From positions 1 through 9,017 of the forward strand of contig JAKLEJ010000115.1 in assembly GCA_022711695.1 (NCBI GenBank): 9,017 nt of DNA, written 5' to 3'. The notes beneath the pieces were generated by a model, which ran no database searches, was not told the DNA's origin, and saw only the letters and a program-made list of their open reading frames with translations. Within the stretch, counting starts at the first letter, position 1; every line of letters starts with the position of its first letter. Source of the DNA: Verrucomicrobiota bacterium. Its GTDB lineage: Bacteria; Verrucomicrobiota; Verrucomicrobiia; Limisphaerales; JACRJZ01. Positions 1 to 7,367 of this stretch are shown one piece after another. Position numbers and translations under genes: made by a program.

Positions 1-25
1 AGCCATCGTTTTGGGCTCAGGCTGT

Positions 26-47
26 GCCGGGCGGGGAGAGGCCCGGC
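26..47. terminator. GC-rich hairpin downstream of the TPR gene, possible terminator
   Basis: A perfect 7-bp inverted repeat, GCCGGGC (26-32) and GCCCGGC (41-47), encloses an 8-base loop. It begins 28 bases past the stop codon of the minus-strand TPR gene, where a terminator is expected. No T-run follows on the minus strand. On the plus strand a T-rich stretch (53-59) follows, so it could instead end a plus-strand gene entering from the left, or act in both directions. The stem is seen in the sequence; the terminator role is inferred. Confidence 0.35.
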
Positions 48-75
48 CCGGGTTTCGTTCCGCCCGCACCCCCGG

Positions 76-3000
76 TCATTTCAACGGGTCATCGACGGTC
101 ATGATCGCCTTGTAGGCGTCGTCGCGACTCGAAAGGGACGGTTCCAGTTCGAAGGCCTGCCGCAGGATCGGTTTGGCCGCTTTCGTGTCGCCCAGCCGGT
201 AATGGCTCATGCCGGACAGGAAAAGGGACTCGGCCGTTTCCGGGAGCTTCTTTGAGCCTTCCGCGAGGAGGGCCAGGGCCTGCTTGTAGTCCTTGCGCTC
301 GTAGGCGAATCGCGCCAGCGCGCGCGCCACGATGGGATCCTGCGGCAGGAGCTTGCGGGCCTGGACAACTGCGGCGTAGTCCTTCTCGGCGATCTGCTTG
401 ATGGGCAGGCTGTAAAGGCCCTGCAGGGCGGGAGCGCAGAAGGGCTTGTCCGCGAGCGTTTTCTCGTAAAGCTCACGCGCCTTGTCGGGCGCGCCCCGTT
501 TCTGCTCGATGCTCCCCAGGGCCACGCGGGCCGGCGCGAACTCGGCCCGCTTGGCCAATATTGCCCCCAATTGAGCCGCGGCTTTGGAGGGGTCGCCCGC
601 CAGGAGCGCCGGGTCGGTCACCTCGATGAACAGGCGGGCGTCCTCAGCGGCGGCCGGCGTCTTCGATTGCGCGGCGCGCGCGGCGGCCCCGCGCGCGGCG
701 TCCACCTGGCCCATCTCGTACCAGGCCCAAGCCAGGCGCAATTGCTTCCGGCCGTCCTGAACGCCGGCGCGCTCGATCTCGCGGATCACGCCCTCGGCGC
801 GCGCAAACTGACCCTGGCGATAGGCGAGGCGGGCCACCGCCTCGGAGGCGGTGAAGTCGCCCGGCTGGGCTTCCCTGGCCTTGACCGCGAGGGTCCACGC
901 GCTGTTCAAGTCGGCGGTGCGGTCGAGCGACAGAAGGGCGAGGCTGGCGGCGCCCGGCCAATAGTCCGGGTTTTCTGCAACGAGCGTTTGGAGCGCCTGC
1001 CGGGCCTTGTCGGGCTGCCCCTGTCTTTCGGCGAGCAACGCCAGGCGGTAGCGGGCGGCAAGGCTGGCCGGCTTAAAGGCGGCGGCGCGCTCGAGCGCGG
1101 GCGCGTCTTTCGTGTCGACGTCCTCGGCGGGAATTCCAAGCGCCGCCACGGTGTTCGAGGCCCGGTCCGCCCCGGGGAAGTTCGAGCCCAAAGCCAGCGC
1201 CCGCCGCAGAGTCTCGATCGCGGCGGGTTCCTGGGCAAGGCCGCACTGGGCAATCCCCAGGTGATAGAGGATCTCAGGGTTTTTGGGCAGCAGGTCGGCG
1301 GCCTTCTTCAGGAGCGGATGGGCCTGTTTGAAGTCGCCGCGCAGGACCAGGACCCATCCCAGGGTGTCCAGGACGGCGCCGCTTTCCGGGGCGAGCTTCT
1401 GCGCCCGGGAGGCGTAGTCGTAGGCCTTGTTCAAGTCGTTGAACTGCTCGGAATACAGGGTGGCGAGGTTGTTCAGGGCCACCGGCGAATCGGCTTTGAG
1501 CTCGAGCACCCGTTCGTAGGCGGCCCTGGCCTTGGGGTAGTCGTGGGCGCGCTGGTGGTAGATCGATGCCGCCAGCGAGACGGTGGTGAGATCGTCGGGC
1601 TGCTTCGCGAGAGCGGTCTCGATCAGGGCGACGGCTTCCTTGACCCGGCCGGTAACGCCGTAGATCTGGGCGAGCATCTGGTAGCCGGTGGGGTGGTTGG
1701 GGGCCAGCTCGATGGCCTTGGCGTAGGCCGCCTCGGCGCGGCCGGTGTCGGATTGGGCCAGGTGGATTCGCCCCATGAGCAGGTAGAGGGGCGTGGCGTT
1801 GGTGACCAGGGCCATGTGAGTGTTGACCCGTTTGAGCGCGCCGGCGTAATCCTTGGAGGCCAGCCGGATATCGACCACGCTTGCCAGGGCGTCAATGCGG
1901 CGGGGATTCAAGCCGAGGACCGACTCGAAGGCGGCGGCGGCCTGGTCGTAGTTCTTGCTTCGGAGTAGGGCCAGGCCCAAAAGGTTGAAGGCGGTGTCGC
2001 TCTGGGGGGTCAATTGGGTAACCCTCGAGAAAGCGGCGATGGCCTGCGGAAGCTGCTGGTCTGCAAGGCAGGCCGTTCCCAGGAGGACCTGGACGCGGCC
2101 CAGGGTGGGATAGGTTTCGGCTAGACGCTGCAACGCGGGCAGGGCGGTCCTGCCTTCGCCACGCGAGAGCCGCAGTTCGGCCAGCAGCAGCTCGGCCTCG
2201 ACATAGTTGGTGGCCAACTGGGTCGCCTTTTCGGCTTCGATCATGGCCTTGAGGGGGTCGCCGCCGGCCTTGTAACCCGAGGCCAGCAGGTAGCGAAGCT
2301 CGGCCGAGTTCGGGTTCTTGAGCGCGAGCTTGCCCAGTTCGGTCATGGCGTTGGTGACCTGGCCTTCGGCGAGCAGCACCCGGGCTTGCAGGGTTCGGGC
2401 AGGCAGGAAGCTGGCGTCCTGTTTGAGCAGGGCGTCGAGCTTCTCGTGGGCCGTCTTGAAGTCCCCTTCGGTGGCGGCAAGCTGCGCCAGGCGATACCAC
2501 CCGGGGAGATACCTGGGATCGTCCGCGACCATCTTTGTCAGCAGCTTCCTGGACTCTTCGGTCGCCCCGGTCCTCCGCTTGAACTCGGCCATTTGGAACT
2601 GGGCCATCGAGTTTGTGGGGGCCACGCGGGCGGCGCTCTCGAACTCGGCGCCGGCCAGGTCGGTCTTGCCCTGCGAGGCGTAAAACATGCCCATCACAAG
2701 ATGAGGGTCCTTCGAGGAAGGGTCGATCGTTTGGGCGGTCTTGAACGCCGATTCCGCCGCGACGACGTTGGTTTGCTGGGCGTAGAGGTCGCCCAGCAGA
2801 ATCTGGTAGCGGGCCTTGTTGGCGATCTTCGGCTCGGCCGCCTTGAGCCGCGCGATGGCCTCGGCGACTTCCTCGGGGGTGCTGGCCGCGCCGCACCACA
2901 GGGTCAGGGCGTCGAAATCGGCGGGGGTCTTCTCCAGAACCAGCCGGGCGTGCTTGCGGGTCTCGTCGTAGTCGCGGGCCACCAGGTAGATGGTCGCCAG

Positions 3001-3303
3001 TTTCAGGCGAAGTTCGGGGTCGGCCGGATTGAGCTCGACGGCGCGCTTGAGCGCCGGCAGCGCCACGGCCAGGTCGCCCCGGGTCAGGCGCATCAGCCCG
3101 ATGCGCGCGATGGCCCGCGGGTTTTCCCCGCCCAGCTTGAGCGCGTTCCGATACTCGATCTCGGCGCGGTCGTATTCCTTGCGCTCGAAATACAGGTCGG
3201 CGCGCTTGAGATGTTTCTCCAGCCGGGCCTGCTTCGAACAGCCAACGCCGGCCAGCGCCAGCACCGCCAGCAACAGTGCGATTGTCGGAATGCGAATAGT
3301 CAT
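76..3303 (-). CDS. Large TPR-repeat lipoprotein (1075 residues)
   Basis: The protein starts with a lipoprotein-type signal: basic residue Arg4, a hydrophobic run (residues 8-21) and Cys22 as the likely lipidated residue. The preceding AGVG is a slightly atypical lipobox because -3 is Gly. Ser follows the Cys, with no Asp at +2, so outer-membrane retention is likely. From about residue 27 to the C terminus it is almost entirely 34-residue TPR helices, with recurring patterns such as YxxALxLxPxxxxA and GDxxxAxxxFExA. A less regular linker around residues 705-745 may divide two superhelices. No enzymatic domain is visible. The role is probably periplasmic protein scaffolding or assembly. Large TPR lipoproteins of this kind occur in exosortase/PEP-CTERM (PrsT-like) systems, but no exosortase gene is present here, so that link is only a possibility. 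The ATG is chosen because it gives the full signal peptide and has a strong Shine-Dalgarno. It lies 197 bases after xseA and could be a separate transcript. Confidence 0.9.
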   Translation of the reverse strand: MTIRIPTIALLLAVLALAGVGCSKQARLEKHLKRADLYFERKEYDRAEIEYRNALKLGGENPRAIARIGLMRLTRGDLAVALPALKRAVELNPADPELRLKLATIYLVARDYDETRKHARLVLEKTPADFDALTLWCGAASTPEEVAEAIARLKAAEPKIANKARYQILLGDLYAQQTNVVAAESAFKTAQTIDPSSKDPHLVMGMFYASQGKTDLAGAEFESAARVAPTNSMAQFQMAEFKRRTGATEESRKLLTKMVADDPRYLPGWYRLAQLAATEGDFKTAHEKLDALLKQDASFLPARTLQARVLLAEGQVTNAMTELGKLALKNPNSAELRYLLASGYKAGGDPLKAMIEAEKATQLATNYVEAELLLAELRLSRGEGRTALPALQRLAETYPTLGRVQVLLGTACLADQQLPQAIAAFSRVTQLTPQSDTAFNLLGLALLRSKNYDQAAAAFESVLGLNPRRIDALASVVDIRLASKDYAGALKRVNTHMALVTNATPLYLLMGRIHLAQSDTGRAEAAYAKAIELAPNHPTGYQMLAQIYGVTGRVKEAVALIETALAKQPDDLTTVSLAASIYHQRAHDYPKARAAYERVLELKADSPVALNNLATLYSEQFNDLNKAYDYASRAQKLAPESGAVLDTLGWVLVLRGDFKQAHPLLKKAADLLPKNPEILYHLGIAQCGLAQEPAAIETLRRALALGSNFPGADRASNTVAALGIPAEDVDTKDAPALERAAAFKPASLAARYRLALLAERQGQPDKARQALQTLVAENPDYWPGAASLALLSLDRTADLNSAWTLAVKAREAQPGDFTASEAVARLAYRQGQFARAEGVIREIERAGVQDGRKQLRLAWAWYEMGQVDAARGAAARAAQSKTPAAAEDARLFIEVTDPALLAGDPSKAAAQLGAILAKRAEFAPARVALGSIEQKRGAPDKARELYEKTLADKPFCAPALQGLYSLPIKQIAEKDYAAVVQARKLLPQDPIVARALARFAYERKDYKQALALLAEGSKKLPETAESLFLSGMSHYRLGDTKAAKPILRQAFELEPSLSSRDDAYKAIMTVDDPLK

Positions 3304-3313
3304 GGCAAGTTTG

Positions 3314-3320
3314 TCCTCCT
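3314..3320 (-). promoter_or_regulatory. Strong Shine-Dalgarno for the TPR lipoprotein gene
   Basis: On the minus strand AGGAGGA ends 10 bases before the ATG at 3303. It is the only near-perfect Shine-Dalgarno sequence in front of any gene in this window, and it supports the chosen start and efficient translation of this gene relative to its neighbours. Confidence 0.8.
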
Positions 3321-3437
3321 AATATCCGAACCTTCCAAGCTGACCATTGGTTCTCACAGCCGGAGGATGCGGCAATCGAGGATCAGAATCAAGAGTTTCT
3401 CCCTTATGGCTGCCCCTGCGGCGGCGCTGCCGGTCCA

Positions 3438-3471
3438 TCGGGCGCAAGGCCGCGGCGCCCATCGCGCCCGA
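3438..3471. terminator. Inverted repeat between xseA and the TPR gene, possible terminator
   Basis: TCGGGCGC (3438-3445) and GCGCCCGA (3464-3471) form a perfect 8-bp stem with an 18-base loop. A competing stem uses GGGCGC (3440-3445) and GCGCCC (3455-3460). It lies 29 bases after the xseA stop and well before the TPR gene start. No T-run follows on the minus strand, so a canonical Rho-independent terminator is not supported. It may slow or process the transcript, or be chance in a GC-rich sequence. Confidence 0.35.
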
Positions 3472-3500
3472 GAACCCGTCGAGAAGGGCGGGCTAAGGCA

Positions 3501-4913
3501 TCAGTCCGAGGAGGGCGCGGGCGGCTTTTCCACCACGCTCTGGAATTGTCCCGAGGCGAGCCGGGTGCTGACCCTTTGCCCGGGCGCAAGCCGGTCCGCC
3601 TGGCGCAAGACTTCGCCCGTGCGCGAATCGGTGGTGATGGAGTAGCCGCGCTGAAGCACGTTCAGAGGCGAAAGGAGGCCCAGCCGGATGGCGGCGCGGG
3701 ATTGGCGCTGGCGAAGGGTTTCGAGTTCCAGGCGGGCGGCCTCGGCGAGCCGGCGGCGCAGGTTCTGGGCCGATTCCCGGCGAAGCCCGAGAGCGGCCGA
3801 GGGCCGGGTGGCGGCCAGGCGGCGGGCGGCCCCTTCCCACCGGGCCTGGAGCAAGCGCCAGGTCTGGCGCGCGGCGCGCTGAAGGGCGCCCGAGGCGTCG
3901 TCCAGCCACTGGCAGCGCTCCTCGAAGGTGCGCCGGGGGTGCAGGCGCGCCAGGCGCCGGCCCAGGTCCCGCCAGGTTTGACCCGCATCCTCGAGACCCC
4001 GCCGCGCCAGCACCCCCAGGGACAGGGCCAGGTCGGCGACGGTTTGCCGCGCGGAGAAGAAGCCCTCGGTGACGATCTCGGCGGCGGCGCTGGGGGTGGC
4101 GGCGCGCAGATCGGCCACAAAGTCCCCGATGGTGAAGTCAATCTCGTGGCCCACGGCGGAGACCACAGGGATTTGGGAATGGAAGATGGCGCGGGCCACG
4201 ACTTCCTCGTTGAAGGCCCAGAGGTCTTCGAGGCTGCCGCCGCCGCGGGTAACCAGGATGAGGTCCAATCGGTTTCCGGCGGCGGCCCAATCGTTCAGGA
4301 GCCCCAGGGCGGCGGCAATCTCCTCGGCCGCGCCCTGCCCTTGCACCCGGCACGGCGCCAGGACCATCTCCAACGCGGGATGGCGCCGGCTGACCACCTG
4401 GAGCACGTCCTGGAGGGCGGCGCCGGTCGGCGAGGTGACCAGCCCAAGGCGCTGGGGATAGCGCGGCAGCGGCCGCTTGCGTTCGGGCGCAAACAGGCCC
4501 TCGGCGCTGAGCTTCTGCTTGAGCTTCTCGAACGCCGCCTGGAGCGCGCCCAAGCCCTGGGCTTCGACCGCCCGCACGATCAACTGGTACTGGCCCCGAG
4601 CCTCATAGACGGTCAAATCTCCCTGCAAGAGGACCTTCTGGCCGTCCTTGAGCAGGTGGCGGGTGGAGCGGGCCTCGTTGCGAAAACAGACGCACTGGAG
4701 CTGCGCCGAGGCGTCCTTGAGCGAAAAATAGATGTGGCCCGAGGCCTGTTCGCGCAGGTTGGTGATCTCGCCCCCCACCCAGACCTGCCCGAGCTGCTGC
4801 TCGATGAGGCGGCGGACGGCGCCCGTGAGTTCGGCCACCGTATAGACGCGGCGCATTTCCTGCGGCGGGAAAAGCTCGCCGAAGTCCCACTGCGATTTGG
4901 CGGTTTTGCCCAT
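3501..4913 (-). CDS. xseA: Exodeoxyribonuclease VII large subunit
   Basis: The 470-residue protein matches the large subunit of exonuclease VII, which with XseB degrades single-stranded DNA in both directions to short acid-soluble oligonucleotides in repair and recombination. An N-terminal OB-fold DNA-binding domain (about 22-118) carries VWVGGEITN and GHIYFSLKD. The catalytic domain carries the family motifs VTSPTGAA (159-166), RGGGSLEDL (223-231), VGHEIDFTIGD (254-264, conserved Asp259) and ADLRAATPSAAAE (267-279). An Arg- and Ala-rich coiled-coil region (about 285-415), where XseB subunits are expected to bind, leads to the C-terminal PLNVLQRGYSI segment. Length is close to E. coli XseA (456). 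The ATG lies 14 bases past the ymdB stop with no clear Shine-Dalgarno, suggesting translational coupling. No xseB-sized frame follows; the 197 bases before the next gene are too short for a typical xseB. Confidence 0.97.
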   Translation of the reverse strand: MGKTAKSQWDFGELFPPQEMRRVYTVAELTGAVRRLIEQQLGQVWVGGEITNLREQASGHIYFSLKDASAQLQCVCFRNEARSTRHLLKDGQKVLLQGDLTVYEARGQYQLIVRAVEAQGLGALQAAFEKLKQKLSAEGLFAPERKRPLPRYPQRLGLVTSPTGAALQDVLQVVSRRHPALEMVLAPCRVQGQGAAEEIAAALGLLNDWAAAGNRLDLILVTRGGGSLEDLWAFNEEVVARAIFHSQIPVVSAVGHEIDFTIGDFVADLRAATPSAAAEIVTEGFFSARQTVADLALSLGVLARRGLEDAGQTWRDLGRRLARLHPRRTFEERCQWLDDASGALQRAARQTWRLLQARWEGAARRLAATRPSAALGLRRESAQNLRRRLAEAARLELETLRQRQSRAAIRLGLLSPLNVLQRGYSITTDSRTGEVLRQADRLAPGQRVSTRLASGQFQSVVEKPPAPSSD

Positions 4914-4927
4914 GAGCCGCGCGCCGG

Positions 4928-5722
4928 TCAGTTCGTCCCGGCCGCCATGGGCTCGGAAATCCGCTGGATCGAGCGGGCCGCGCCGGTTTCGTCATCCACC
5001 GTGACCAGGGCGCCCTGAAGCAGCACGCGCTCGGCGGCCACCTCGAAGCGCTGCGGCAGGTTGGTGAGAAACCGGCGGATGACGGGCTCGATTTCGCGTC
5101 CGAGCACGCTGTGGTGGGGCCCGGTGAAGCCGGCGTCGCAGAGGAAGGCGGTGCCGCCGGGGAACACCTGTTCGTCGGCGGTCTGCACATGGGTGTGAGT
5201 GCCGATGACGACGCTGACCTGGCCGTCGAGCATGCGCGCCATGGCGATCTTCTCGGAGGTGGCCTCGGCATGGAAATCCACCACGATGATGCGGGCGCGC
5301 TCGCGGAGGCGGGCCACCTCGGCCTGGGCCATGGTGAAGGGGTTCTCGGAAACGGGCATGAAGGTGCGGCCCTGGAGATTCAGCACCGCCACGGCGGGCG
5401 TTCCCGGCCGCTCGAGGAGGAAGCTGCCGTGCCCCACCACTCCCGCCGGGTAATTCAAGGGCCGAAGCACGCGGGGTTCGCGATCGAGGACCTCGGTCAC
5501 CTGCTTCTGGTCCCAGACATGGTCGCCGGTGGTGATGACATCCACGCCGGCCTCGAGAAGCTCGCTCACGGTCTCGGCGGTGATGCCGGAGCCGCCGGCG
5601 GAGTTCTCGGCGTTGGCCACCACCAGGCCCAGGTTGTGCTGGTGTCGGAGCACCGGCGCCAGTTGGCGAACCGCCCGCCGGCCCGGCCGCCCGACAATAT
5701 CCCCCACGAATAGAATGTTCAC
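4928..5722 (-). CDS. ymdB: YmdB/TIGR00282-family metallophosphoesterase
   Basis: A 264-residue calcineurin-like phosphoesterase of the YmdB/DR1281 family. The Bacillus subtilis member hydrolyses 2',3'-cyclic nucleotides and affects biofilm and motility decisions; the substrate here is not shown. Metal-binding motifs are in order: VGDIVG with Asp8, NAENS with Glu39 and Asn40, TTGDHVWD (64-71) with His68, DFHAE with His151, and GTHTHVQTAD with His176 and His178. The C-terminal CDAGFTGPHHSVLG (195-208) is also typical of the family. Position 67 is Asp where characterised members have Asn (GNH). Length is normal. The start is GTG at 5722: it places MNILFVGD exactly at the family N terminus, and no upstream ATG fits. 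No Shine-Dalgarno is visible. It follows moxR by 120 bases, has its own candidate promoter, and is co-directional and nearly contiguous with xseA. Confidence 0.95.
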   Translation of the reverse strand: MNILFVGDIVGRPGRRAVRQLAPVLRHQHNLGLVVANAENSAGGSGITAETVSELLEAGVDVITTGDHVWDQKQVTEVLDREPRVLRPLNYPAGVVGHGSFLLERPGTPAVAVLNLQGRTFMPVSENPFTMAQAEVARLRERARIIVVDFHAEATSEKIAMARMLDGQVSVVIGTHTHVQTADEQVFPGGTAFLCDAGFTGPHHSVLGREIEPVIRRFLTNLPQRFEVAAERVLLQGALVTVDDETGAARSIQRISEPMAAGTN

Positions 5723-5729
5723 GCGGGGC

Positions 5730-5758
5730 AGTGTAGAACCGGGGCGCCGGCTTGTCGA
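5730..5758 (-). promoter_or_regulatory. Candidate sigma-70-type promoter of ymdB-xseA, possibly leaderless
   Basis: On the minus strand TCGACA (5758-5753, five of six to TTGACA) and TACACT (5735-5730, four of six to TATAAT) are separated by exactly 17 bases. Seven bases separate the -10 hexamer from the GTG of ymdB, so transcription would start at or next to the start codon. That agrees with the lack of a Shine-Dalgarno. This is a consensus match only and such matches occur by chance. Confidence 0.4.
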
Positions 5759-5766
5759 GCGGCGCC
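5743..5766. repeat. 7-bp inverted repeat around the ymdB -35 candidate
   Basis: GGCGCCG (5743-5749) and CGGCGCC (5760-5766) are perfectly complementary with a 10-base loop containing the candidate -35 hexamer. It could be an operator, a terminator stem for moxR (no T-run follows), or a chance GC palindrome. Confidence 0.4.
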
Positions 5767-5842
5767 GCCGTCCTTGAATCCGCGAGCCGAACCGCTCACG
5801 ACGCGATGCCGTTTCAGCGTGGATTTGCGCCTCGCCGCGCGC

Positions 5843-6832
<990 letters not shown>

Positions 6833-6847
6833 GTCTTCGTCCGAATG

Positions 6848-6878
6848 CCGGCGGGATTATTGAGGAAGACCCCGCCGG
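6848..6878. repeat. 8-bp perfect inverted repeat upstream of moxR
   Basis: CCGGCGGG (6848-6855) and CCCGCCGG (6871-6878) are exact reverse complements around a 15-base AT-richer loop. It lies 15 bases upstream of the moxR ATG and encloses the -10 candidate. An operator or a 5' attenuation element is possible. No T-run follows on the minus strand, so a simple terminator is less likely. Confidence 0.5.
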
Positions 6879-6885
6879 ACCGCAA
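6856..6885 (-). promoter_or_regulatory. moxR: Candidate sigma-70-type promoter of moxR
   Basis: On the minus strand AATAAT (6861-6856, five of six to TATAAT) is preceded by TTGCGG (6885-6880, three of six to TTGACA) at 18-base spacing. It would give a leader of roughly 15-20 bases before the ATG at 6832. The AT-rich hexamer stands out in an otherwise GC-rich stretch, but the -35 match is weak. Confidence 0.35.
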
Positions 6886-6913
6886 GCCCTCCCTGAACCC
6901 CTGAATCCGATAC

Positions 6914-6936
6914 GGTTGTCGGTGTTATTCACAACC
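6914..6936. repeat. 6-bp inverted repeat GGTTGT/ACAACC
   Basis: GGTTGT (6914-6919) and ACAACC (6931-6936) are perfectly complementary with an 11-base loop, about 80 bases upstream of moxR. This is a small AT-richer island. A regulator-binding site is possible but there is no further support. Confidence 0.3.
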
Positions 6937-7006
6937 AGGCCGAGGGGCCCGGCGCAACTCCCGAGCGCGCCGTTGTGAAGAACACGGCGGCGGCGCAGGC
7001 GAGGTC

Positions 7007-7056
7007 CGCCAGGTTTTGGAGCGCGGCACTTCTGCGCCGCTTTCCGAGGCGTGAGG
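7007..7056 (-). repeat. REP-like repeat, copy A (left half of inverted pair)
   Basis: Read on the minus strand this 50-base segment matches copy B (7100-7151, plus strand) at about 38 positions. Shared blocks, in order, are CCTCAC, CCTC, AAAGCG, CGC, GCCGC, CTCCAA and CTGGCG. The copy is itself partly palindromic: GCGGC (7023-7027) and GCCGC (7036-7040) form a stem, extended outward by GGAG against TTCC. I recall related sequences as dispersed intergenic repeats in Verrucomicrobia, but this was not checked. Confidence 0.65.
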
Positions 7057-7099
7057 TTTCCATGCGGTCTGCGGGTGGCTTTTGGCCGTCCGGTTTCCC

Positions 7100-7151
7100 C
7101 CTCACCCCTCCCAAAGCGCCGCTGGCGCGGCCGCACTCCAAGACGCTGGCG
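7100..7151 (+). repeat. REP-like repeat, copy B (right half of inverted pair)
   Basis: This is the plus-strand counterpart of copy A, separated from it by a 43-base centre (7057-7099). Differences include a one-base insertion near the outer end and an unrelated 6-7 base segment in the middle. It contains internal stems of its own such as GCGCC/GGCGC (7116-7120 with 7123-7127). The two copies point away from each other, the arrangement described for REPINs. Confidence 0.65.
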
Positions 7152-7181
7152 CGCGGGGCGGCCGTTCATTGTCAGGCGCGC

Positions 7182-7229
7182 GGCAGGGCGACGCTCCCGC
7201 GGAGCCAGGGAGGGCGAGCGTCCTCGCGT
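7182..7229. repeat. Hairpin repeat module GACGCTC/GAGCGTC
   Basis: GACGCTC (7190-7196) and GAGCGTC (7216-7222) form a perfect 7-bp stem. Within it CTCCC (7194-7198) and GGGAG (7208-7212) can pair as an alternative. The two arms also read as near direct repeats beginning AGGGCGA. The module looks like a dispersed intergenic repeat rather than a gene part. Confidence 0.5.
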
Positions 7230-7240
7230 GCCCCATCTTC

Positions 7241-7268
7241 ATCCGTGCCATCCGCGTCAATCCGCGGC
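7241..7268. repeat. Three-unit short tandem repeat, consensus ATCCGYG
   Basis: Three consecutive units, ATCCGTGCC (7241-7249), ATCCGCGTCA (7250-7259) and ATCCGCGGC (7260-7268), repeat with a 9-10 base period. Similar ATCCGTG-type runs are familiar to me from spacers in Verrucomicrobia and other environmental bacteria. The function is unknown. Confidence 0.55.
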
Positions 7269-7282
7269 TCACCCTCCCGCCC

Positions 7283-7301
7283 GAGTCCCGCCTTTAGGCG
7301 G
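7283..7301. repeat. Compact hairpin CCGCC-TTTA-GGCGG
   Basis: CCGCC (7288-7292) and GGCGG (7297-7301) form a perfect stem with a TTTA loop, flanked on the left by GAGTC. It lies about 150 bases after the ribF stop in the direction of transcription. It resembles a small dispersed palindrome; no T-run supports termination. Confidence 0.5.
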
Positions 7302-7333
7302 TCAGGGCGGCGCAGGGTTTAAGGCCCGGTCCG

Positions 7334-7367
7334 CCCAGGCCGCGCAGATCGGAACTCTGCCCCTGGG
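7334..7367. repeat. Two-part stem-loop downstream of ribF
   Basis: CCCAGG (7334-7339) pairs with CCTGGG (7362-7367), and inside it GCAGA (7344-7348) pairs with TCTGC (7356-7360). The loop is 7 bases with an asymmetric 4/1 internal loop. GGTCCGCC occurs as a direct repeat at 7328-7335 and 7366-7373, overlapping both outer arms. It could be a structured 3' end of the ribF transcript or another repeat element. Confidence 0.45.

Noticed and set aside
571..1968. 465-residue open frame on the plus strand inside the TPR gene
   Set aside because: Antisense shadow. Its Gly/Arg/Val-rich sequence has no recognisable domain, and the minus-strand frame has clear TPR structure. GC-rich codon bias leaves few stops on the opposite strand.
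2386..3645. 419-residue plus-strand frame running across the TPR start and into xseA
   Set aside because: It crosses two well-supported genes and a non-coding gap, has a low-complexity composition, and has no domain signature.
3546..5018. 490-residue plus-strand frame over xseA
   Set aside because: It mirrors xseA in antisense. The minus-strand product has all exonuclease VII motifs, while this translation is Gly/Ala/Pro/Arg-rich without motifs.
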